This document shows, in pieces, positions 7,501 through 13,027 of a DNA stretch of 23,932 nucleotides. The translations under genes and the position numbers were made by a program. The notes beneath the pieces were generated by a model. That model saw nothing but the letters and a program-made list of their open reading frames with translations. It made no database searches and had not been told where the DNA came from. Source of the stretch: Bacteroidetes bacterium UBA4416 (GTDB lineage: Bacteria; Bacteroidota; Bacteroidia; B-17B0; Aurantibacillaceae); NCBI GenBank assembly GCA_002390745.1, contig DGQK01000064.1, forward strand, positions 64,284-88,215. The letters run 5' to 3'. The number at the start of each line of letters is the position of its first letter. Positions within the stretch are counted from its first letter, which is position 1.

Positions 7501-10500
7501 AAGCCTGACTCAGCAACTGAGTACTTACGGATGGCCGGGCCAAAGCCCGGAACGGACGGAACAGACTGACTATACCTATCAGCTGGTGAATGGCATCTAC
7601 CGGCCATTACAGACCAAAACGACCTTTGTGCAGGGAAGCAACGCGCCTTATGTGCGCGAGGCGAACTACAGCTTTGATGCCGCCGGCCGGTTAACGCAGG
7701 TGGTCAATGATCCCAACTTAGGCAATCAATCCCTGGTGACCGTTTACAGCCAGTTTACACCCTTTGGCTTCCCAACGAAGATCAATGTGTCTTCCGGTGA
7801 CATCCTGCCACGGGAATCGCAGACACTTTACGATCCGACCGGGCGCTTTGTAATTAAAACCATCAACCCAAAAGGTGACATCGAAGAGTTTACCTATGAT
7901 CCCGCCTATGGCAATGTGTTACAGAGTAAGAACATTTCCGGGCTGATAAGCAAGTACAGCTATGATGGGCTGGGACGGCTGATTAAATCCGTCCTGCCGG
8001 ATAATACCACCGATTATATTACTTACCAGTTTACAGGCTCACAGAACAACCCGAACAGGGCGCTGTTCTCTAAAACCGTGCTTAATGAAGGGCAGCCATA
8101 CATGACGGTGGAATACAACCACTGGGGACAGGAAGTGCGGAGCATTACGGAGGATCTGCAAGGCCTGACGCTGTATTCTGAAAAGGTCTATGACAATACC
8201 GGGCTTGTGGAATCGTCTGAGCCACATTATGCCTTAGGATCAAACCAGCCGGGTTATTTAGTTAACAAGTATACCCGGGACGGCTATCAGCGTTCCCTCA
8301 AACGCGAAACCTTTTATAAGACAAGCCCTACCTCCTATACGGCAAAGGGCATCTTTACAAATTTCAGCTACAATACGCTGAGCACACCATTCAGCTATTC
8401 CAAAGGCTGGACAAAAACCGTCGACCAGAACGGCAAGGCCGTGTTGCAGGAAAATAACGCCAGCGGGCAGGCGACGAAGATCACCAACCAGGTGAGTACC
8501 GGTTCAGGAACAATGAGTGCTGCCGGTGACCTTGAAACCTCCGATTACGTGTATGACAGCAACGGCAAGCCTAAAAGCGTCACCCTCAGCTATAGCAACA
8601 TCAACGATGTAGTGAGCCACACCTTCAGCTACGATGCGCTGGGCAATCAAAACCAACTCGTTGATCCTACTGCGGGAACCATCAACTATGCCTACAATAC
8701 CCTCGGGGAACTGCTGCACTATACCGATGCCAACGGAGATTTTACCTACACTTATGACGTGCTCGGACGTGTCACGCAAAAGGTCAGCCCGGTGTCCGGC
8801 ACTACCACCTATCAGTATGTGACAGCCAATGCCGGTAAAAACCAACTGGCAAAGATCACAGGGCCGAATGTCACCACAGAGCTAAGCTACGATAACCTCG
8901 GCAGGCCGCTAGTCTATCAGGAAAGCCTGCCGGCCAGTTCTAAGGTGTTTATTTCATCCTTTGAGTACGATGCTTACAGCCGCCTGAGTACTTACACCTA
9001 CCCAAGCAGCTATAAGATCAAGTACATTTATTCTGCCAACGGGGCGGGCCTCAAAGCCATTGCGGACGATAATAATACCGCCATTTGGCAAAACGCTGCG
9101 CAGGATGCCACCGGTCATATCACGGAGTATACTTACGGCAATGGCATTACCACCACGCAGGACTTCGGGGAGCTGCACAACCTGAAAAGCATTGAGCATG
9201 GAACGCTTCACAAGCAGGAGTATGTGTTTAACCCGCTGAACGGGAATTTAACTTCACGCACCTTTCATAATTATGTCAGCGGTCAAAGCAATAAAGAGGC
9301 ATTTAATTTTGATCCGCTCAAACGCCTGAGCAAATCGGAGCAGATCAACCCGGCCAATAACAATGCTATCCCGAATACCGCCAATAACGTCACGATTGAC
9401 ATTAAGGGAAACATTCTGCACAAGGATGATGCAGGGGATTATCTCTACAATAATCCGTCCCTGCCTTATGGCCTCACGCAGATCAATAACCCTACGGCCA
9501 ATATTCCTGTGAATCCGCTTGGTGTGACCATCAACGACTTCCGCAAGGTGAACCAGCTTACCGAAAGTATCACCGGCAAGGAAATGAATTTTACGTATGG
9601 TAATGATGATGAGCGCATCAAGGTGGATTACCTGATGAACACTGTGAACCAGTACAGCCGCTATTACCAGACGGGCTATGAGCTGGAGGAAAGCAGCAGC
9701 AATACAAAAGAGTGGACTTATATCTATTCGCCAACTGGATTAGCGGCGGTATTTTATAAGCCGAGCAGCAGTGCCAACGGCCAGTTGCTCTATGCGCTCA
9801 CCGATCACCTAGACAGCCCGGTTATGCTTACGGATGGTAGCCAGCAGATACAAGAGGAATACAGCTTTGATGCCTGGGGCAGGCGGCGTAATCCGAGCGA
9901 TTGGAGCTACACCGGCTTCTCCGCACCGACGATCCTGCACCGGGGCTATACCATGCATGAGCATATTGACGAGTTCAATCTCATCAACATGAATGGCCGT
10001 GTGTATGATGCGGTATTGGGACGCTTCACACAGCCTGATAATCAGGTTCAAGACCCCGGTTTCCTGCAAACGTTCAATAAATATGCGTATGTGTTCAATA
10101 ATCCCCTAAGCTATACTGATCCGAGTGGCTGGGCAGGCGGTAGTGCCTTTGGTACAGAATCGGACGGCGCGGTATTGGGCGGCTTATCCGCAGCTTATAG
10201 CAACTATAGCGATTACTATGCCGCCCAAAATGGTTCGGGTGTGCCCTGGGCTTATCCTACCGGCGGCGGCGGTGGCGGCGGCGGGAATAGCTGGTATGCG
10301 GCGGGAATGGCAACCAACATCAAATACAGCGCCATGATGGACGGCATTTCCGGGCAATGGAGCTATGATAGCTATTCCGAAACCTGGGGGGTCTTGCAGC
10401 AAAATACAAGCTACGGTCAACGCTGGCTGCATAATTCCAATATTGACCCGAATGCAGATGGATCATTGGAAGCGGAGGCGTTTGAGGTGGCCTATTTTAA

Positions 10501-11038
10501 AGGGAAGAACAGACCTGTCGAAGAGGATGGCGGTTTGACAGATGCCTTATTCGGAGATGGATTCCTGGCTACCATGCGAAAACATGCTGGTAACGATAAC
10601 CCCTATATGTACACCAATGACGAGATGCAGGCGCAAGCCACGGAAGTCTTTTGGGCTGCAACTTATTTAGTTCCTGTAGGCGAGGTTTTCCAGGGCCTTC
10701 GATTGATGGTGAACGGCACCAGAGCTGCCGAGATTTTCGCAGAAGGGTCGCATGTCGTTTATCAAGGATTAGATGCCGCCGGTAACGTCAAGTACGTGGG
10801 GATTACGATGCGTGATCCATTGGTAAGATTTGCTGAGCATCTAGCTGCGGAAGGAACAGGAAAGGAATTACTGTCCTACTATGTGGTTGAAGGAGCCACC
10901 GGGTTAAGTAAATTGAGCGCTAGAATTTGGGAACAAACCTTAATAAATCAATATGGACTAATAAGAAACGGTGGCGTACTATTAAATAGGATCAATTCTA
11001 TCGCACCAAAATATTGGGCTCTATACGGAATCAGATAA
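4511..11038 (+). CDS. SpvB/RHS polymorphic toxin with C-terminal GIY-YIG nuclease domain
   Basis: A 2175-residue secreted toxin. Order of parts: signal peptide (1-26); a short segment with a PGFKYGAG motif as in Bacteroidota surface proteins (about 50-75); SpvB/TcaC-like region (about 100-165, GNAVYNIPI to GLGWNLGG); FG-GAP/VCBS-like D-x-N/D-x-D-G repeats (near 410, 582, 637, 692, 768); a TcB-like motif GKGFLGFEQV near 880; YD repeats (for example YSYDGLGRL near 1150 and YTYDVLGRV near 1390); and the RHS core from about 1760 to DPSG at 1870-1873. A glycine run (about 1917-1925) and a helical pre-toxin region lead to the tip, residues 2082-2175. The tip has the GIY-YIG pattern: VVY at 2082-2084, YVGIT 2095-2099, Arg2106, His2110, Glu2141 and N-R-I-N-S 2159-2163. 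The RHS shell is expected to enclose the tip, a DNA-cleaving toxin. There is no T9SS sorting domain of its own. The last ~150 bases look more AT-rich than the shell, as expected for a swapped tip. Confidence 0.92.
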   Translation: MSIIKRPALFAALLLLILCGGIIKAQNPANLQLPNQQVVPTDETKRATQTIQLKPGFKYGAGSTGSRLTLQISAYPPYVEPGYNEPATNCTFPAPASGLVGETQGNFAVSPTGNAVYNIPIYCSPGTAGMQPHLSISYMSGGPNGIMGLGWNLGGVSAITRTSKNPYFNSKYEGVKLVQADAFALNGSRMILKNGTQGNAGSTYALEIENFADITAQGQQGLGPQSFVVVEKNGTTTEYGTNADARLTSVGGTSVLAWMVSKVTDEFGNYMLYHYTQLNGELVLNSIEYTGNGGMAPYNELVFEYMPKTEKQSFYEGGQEFRKTQLLKSIIAKAGGELVKKYILQYEFNFTTLLSKLTEINKDGSELAPTQFCWKDPYDNSVVQGTQNMALYSSANAAKYNSIKNTIAADLNSDGFSDMVVIDNNNNYEVLINPFVQNYQTNNSNGFTSALTTVNPSADTDSLLNSHVYDSDFDNNQEVYNFFNDVNNPKQYYLQKIATVGVSNTNQIPTVQITQVGSPVVLNNRIDAMAIPSRFYYDKNDYTADGDMDELIIDGENIRLSSAAGNATYSLNPRTMLARPVDFDGDGVLDIAVFEDQVTSLSVKILQYNGSSLSVYYSGSIPFSGNITAKLLRLIGVGDYNGDGKADLAFMSHNKSSLSVCYSTGSTLTAPKSIIEFTPLNAALDYNITSPDINGNGINDIVITEHSASTVLANYTSYFSIGDVFVKGPSGAGKFRDNVYQTMKYYYVDGGTKYEISKTEKLRAFEYSIDFNGDGTFDFVSLDGVNTKLVSNNLLSANPKFIGNIFTGMGKNIEITYCNTGTRFDRSRTSVYQDSYTTYSGALKSFKPENFVVSHVQKDASYPNQIVFDKQYVYQGAVFHKYGKGFLGFEQVTEIDEVTSIGTQSSFTLSTNNFNPSNTLTTAAKFTTFSGGNSGQGAITFWSYNYNAMISERKVAYQHNALGSKRFFIAPQTENSRQFLSSTATQVDYTYDLSKDGSLTQQLSTYGWPGQSPERTEQTDYTYQLVNGIYRPLQTKTTFVQGSNAPYVREANYSFDAAGRLTQVVNDPNLGNQSLVTVYSQFTPFGFPTKINVSSGDILPRESQTLYDPTGRFVIKTINPKGDIEEFTYDPAYGNVLQSKNISGLISKYSYDGLGRLIKSVLPDNTTDYITYQFTGSQNNPNRALFSKTVLNEGQPYMTVEYNHWGQEVRSITEDLQGLTLYSEKVYDNTGLVESSEPHYALGSNQPGYLVNKYTRDGYQRSLKRETFYKTSPTSYTAKGIFTNFSYNTLSTPFSYSKGWTKTVDQNGKAVLQENNASGQATKITNQVSTGSGTMSAAGDLETSDYVYDSNGKPKSVTLSYSNINDVVSHTFSYDALGNQNQLVDPTAGTINYAYNTLGELLHYTDANGDFTYTYDVLGRVTQKVSPVSGTTTYQYVTANAGKNQLAKITGPNVTTELSYDNLGRPLVYQESLPASSKVFISSFEYDAYSRLSTYTYPSSYKIKYIYSANGAGLKAIADDNNTAIWQNAAQDATGHITEYTYGNGITTTQDFGELHNLKSIEHGTLHKQEYVFNPLNGNLTSRTFHNYVSGQSNKEAFNFDPLKRLSKSEQINPANNNAIPNTANNVTIDIKGNILHKDDAGDYLYNNPSLPYGLTQINNPTANIPVNPLGVTINDFRKVNQLTESITGKEMNFTYGNDDERIKVDYLMNTVNQYSRYYQTGYELEESSSNTKEWTYIYSPTGLAAVFYKPSSSANGQLLYALTDHLDSPVMLTDGSQQIQEEYSFDAWGRRRNPSDWSYTGFSAPTILHRGYTMHEHIDEFNLINMNGRVYDAVLGRFTQPDNQVQDPGFLQTFNKYAYVFNNPLSYTDPSGWAGGSAFGTESDGAVLGGLSAAYSNYSDYYAAQNGSGVPWAYPTGGGGGGGGNSWYAAGMATNIKYSAMMDGISGQWSYDSYSETWGVLQQNTSYGQRWLHNSNIDPNADGSLEAEAFEVAYFKGKNRPVEEDGGLTDALFGDGFLATMRKHAGNDNPYMYTNDEMQAQATEVFWAATYLVPVGEVFQGLRLMVNGTRAAEIFAEGSHVVYQGLDAAGNVKYVGITMRDPLVRFAEHLAAEGTGKELLSYYVVEGATGLSKLSARIWEQTLINQYGLIRNGGVLLNRINSIAPKYWALYGIR

Positions 11039-11043
11039 ACACA

Positions 11044-11051
11044 TAACTTTG
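11044..11051 (+). promoter_or_regulatory. Possible -7 promoter element for the immunity gene
   Basis: TAACTTTG matches the Bacteroidota -7 consensus TAnnTTTG exactly and sits 7 bp before the immunity ATG, which would give a nearly leaderless transcript. No TTG is found at the usual 19-21 bp upstream (the nearest is 27 bp away), so this is weak. A separate promoter for an antitoxic gene would make biological sense. Confidence 0.3.
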
Positions 11052-11058
11052 TAATAAT

Positions 11059-11565
11059 ATGAAAAACACGAAAATAGGCGATGTATTCGCTGTAAAAATC
11101 TCCGAGCATCAAAGAAAGTATTTTCAATTGGTTGCATTTGATTTGTTACAGCTCAATAGCGATGTAATCAGAGCTTTTAAACGAATTTATTCTATAGAGG
11201 AGGTTCCTGATATGTCAGAGATTATAAAAGACGAGGTGGATTTTTATGCGCACTGTGTCACAAAGTTTGGTATCAAGTTCAAATTGTGGGAAAAGGTAGG
11301 TAACCTTTCAGATGTTGGAAATCCGAATAGTATTATATTTCGAAATACTAATGATTATGGCTATAAACCGGGCCAGGAGCGACTGAAAATATCACATAAC
11401 TGGCACGTATGGAGAATAAGCGACAAAGACTTTAGAAAGGTTGGTAAACTAATCGGTGAAAATCGCAATTCAGAAATAGGTTTAGTTATGAACCCAATGG
11501 AAATAGTTCACAGAATGAAGACCGGTGAATATGAAATGATGAAGAGTTATCCGGGATTTGAGTGA
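11059..11565 (+). CDS. Immunity protein for the RHS GIY-YIG toxin (Imm26-like)
   Basis: A 168-residue cytoplasmic protein without a signal peptide, starting 20 nt after the toxin stop, the standard position of a cognate immunity gene. The N-terminus (MKNTKIGDVFAVKISEHQRK) has the K-x-G-D-V-F opening seen in Imm26-type immunity proteins, followed by YFQLVAFDLLQLNSDVIRAF and a C-terminal segment with HNWHVWRI. The family assignment is from recollection of the pattern and is tentative; the immunity role rests mainly on position. The gene looks AT-rich compared with the RHS shell, matching the toxin tip and consistent with joint acquisition. It would bind the nuclease tip in the cytoplasm and block it. 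Confidence 0.75.
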   Translation: MKNTKIGDVFAVKISEHQRKYFQLVAFDLLQLNSDVIRAFKRIYSIEEVPDMSEIIKDEVDFYAHCVTKFGIKFKLWEKVGNLSDVGNPNSIIFRNTNDYGYKPGQERLKISHNWHVWRISDKDFRKVGKLIGENRNSEIGLVMNPMEIVHRMKTGEYEMMKSYPGFE

Positions 11566-11652
11566 TGACTAAAATACACGTAGGGGATATTTTTAGTCAT
11601 GCTGGATAATTATATTTCAATTGATTGTATTGAATTTGATGGGTTCAACTGA
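11565..11652 (+). pseudogene. Decayed second immunity-gene copy
   Basis: An ATG at 11565 overlaps the stop of the immunity gene (TGATG). It reads MTKIHVGDIFSHAG and then stops, matching the K-x-G-D-V-F start of the immunity protein. After a +1 frame change the sequence continues NYISIDCIEFDGFN (11608-11649) before another stop, which parallels YFQLVAFDLLQLN of the intact protein. The match is short and was made by eye. Tandem and relict immunity genes downstream of toxin tips are common in polymorphic toxin loci, which makes a remnant plausible. Confidence 0.5.
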
Positions 11653-11698
11653 ATATTAATGCTAATGTGTAGTTTATAAGTACCTCTTAAATTGTAAT

Positions 11699-11731
11699 AG
11701 AAAAGCCGGGGTGTTTTCCGGCTTTTCTTTA
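11699..11731 (+). terminator. Strong rho-independent terminator of the toxin operon
   Basis: AAAAGCCGG and CCGGCTTTT are perfect 9-bp arms around GGTGTTTT, followed by a T-rich run. It ends the 2685-11652 unit. Confidence 0.9.
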
Positions 11732-11932
11732 TTGTTTTGTACATTTAAAAAAAGCTCTTATATTAGCACTACAATTCTTTGAAATACTGCCGGGGGCAAA
11801 TTAAAGCCCTAATACCTAAAGCAATCTAAAAGCTTGTTTGGTGCATTTGAGTAACACTTGTTACCTATTTGTTACTTTGCCATCTTTAATTTACTTTTAT
11901 CGCCCTGATAAATAAGGTACTACGGTAGTTTT
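11732..11932. other. AT-rich junction with GTAAC palindrome
   Basis: Non-coding. The main structure is the inverted repeat GTAAC-ACTT-GTTAC at 11851-11864, with a further GTTAC at 11871-11875, which resembles an operator. TTACTTTG at 11872-11879 is one base from the Bacteroidota -7 consensus, and the best upstream TTG is 22 bp away. The stretch joins the toxin operon to the headless GDPD gene and probably contains the recombination endpoint. Confidence 0.35.
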
Positions 11933-12400
11933 TTGACTTCCCTCGAAGAGGCCCTGAAAGCCATTGGCGGCAGGGCGCAGCTATTGATCGAGATCAAGCG
12001 GGGCAGCGATTATTATCCGGGTATTGAAAAACGGGTGGTGGAGCTCATCAAACAGTGTCATGCCGAAAGCCGGGCCAACACCATCCATTCGTTTGAAAAG
12101 CAAACGCTGCTCAACGTTGCCAAAGCAGATGCTCATATCCATCTTCAAAAGCTCATTGTTTTCCAATTGCCGCTGGTGAGCTTTAGCTTTGATAAGCATG
12201 TAGTGAAGGACGATTTCAGGAACTGGCAGGGCGTGAATGTGTATTACCGCTTTTGCAGCCGGCGCCTCATCCGCAAAGTGCACAAGCTCGGAAAGACCGT
12301 GTATGTATGGACGGTGAACAGCCCCCGCAAGGCCAGGAGGTACAAACGGCGGGGCGTCGACGGGATTATTACCAATTATCCCGACATTTTCGAAAAATAA
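11933..12400 (+). pseudogene. Glycerophosphodiester phosphodiesterase, 5'-truncated
   Basis: The 155-residue frame matches the last two thirds of bacterial GDPD enzymes, which hydrolyse glycerophosphodiesters to an alcohol and glycerol-3-phosphate. Visible family segments: SLEEALKAIGGRAQLLIEIK (corresponding to the middle T-L-E-E-A-L and the I-E-I-K strand), HSFEK, VNVYYRFCSRRLIRKVHKLG, VYVWTVNSP, and the terminal GVDGIITNYPD. Missing is everything before T-L-E-E: the catalytic H-R-G, P-E-N-T and E-x-D-V segments that form the first about 100 residues. An in-frame stop lies at 11909-11911, and the only start is a TTG at 11933, in the middle of the fold. It is therefore almost certainly an inactive remnant left by a deletion or insertion at about 11.9 kb. 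Expression is unlikely to give an active enzyme. Confidence 0.8.
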
Positions 12401-12448
12401 AGTAATCTCTGTTACCAAAGCGTGTTATAGGGTATAAGCAGGTTATTT

Positions 12449-13027
12449 ATGAGTTTCAGTTCGGAAACCTTACAGAGTATCAACACCGATCATGAGCGGT
12501 TCGTGAAATGGCTCTATGAGCGCTATGCCAAAAAGCTATTGGCATACACGCTCAGGACCTATTTACCGGGCGAGGACGATGCCTGGAGCGTTGTGTACAA
12601 AACGCTTTACAGGATTGCCGATGTGGCGGCGCAGCATGAGTTCGAGAATGAATACAAGTTTAATGGATTTATTTTCAGGACGCACATCAACTACCTGCGG
12701 AATTTCCTCAGGGATAACAAGAGCTTCGAGGCCCGGCACCGGGAAGTAGAGCTGGACGAGCATCACGCGGTGGAGGAAGAACCCGAAGCGGTGCCGCCAG
12801 GCCTGCACATGCAGGTGCTGCAACAGGAACTGGACAAGCTCGAAGACTGGCAGCGCATCCTGTTGCTGATGCGCGGACAGGATGTTCCTTACAGTAAAAT
12901 TGCCGAATTTGTGGATAAGCCCGAACATCATTTAAAAACCTATTATGCCCGATTGAAAAAACAACTGCACGATGCGGTGAATGAACAGTTACCCTTGATC
13001 AAGAACACACAACATGCGAGCCAATAA
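12449..13027 (+). CDS. RNA polymerase sigma factor, ECF (sigma-70) family
   Basis: A 192-residue protein with both ECF modules. Region 2 spans about 18-90 (WLYERYAKKLLAYTL, DDAWSVVYKTLYRI, then NGFIFRTHINYLRNFLRD, the N-x-x-x-D/N-x-x-R pattern of region 2.4). Region 4 spans about 125-175 (LDKLEDWQRILLLMRGQDV, then YSKIAEFVDKPEHHLKTYY, the HTH that reads the -35 region). An acidic linker joins them. It would redirect core RNA polymerase to a specific promoter set. The gene overlaps the start of the next gene by 14 nt, so the two are translationally coupled. The partner has a short cytoplasmic segment and a membrane helix, the layout of a membrane anti-sigma factor, which suggests control from the cell envelope. 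Confidence 0.9.
   Translation: MSFSSETLQSINTDHERFVKWLYERYAKKLLAYTLRTYLPGEDDAWSVVYKTLYRIADVAAQHEFENEYKFNGFIFRTHINYLRNFLRDNKSFEARHREVELDEHHAVEEEPEAVPPGLHMQVLQQELDKLEDWQRILLLMRGQDVPYSKIAEFVDKPEHHLKTYYARLKKQLHDAVNEQLPLIKNTQHASQ

Noticed and set aside
10260..10285. GGC/GGT run as a possible unstable repeat
   Set aside because: It encodes a glycine linker in frame within the RHS toxin and is too short to claim phase variation.
11981..12418. 145-aa minus-strand frame
   Set aside because: Shadow of the GDPD remnant, which matches its family over its whole length.
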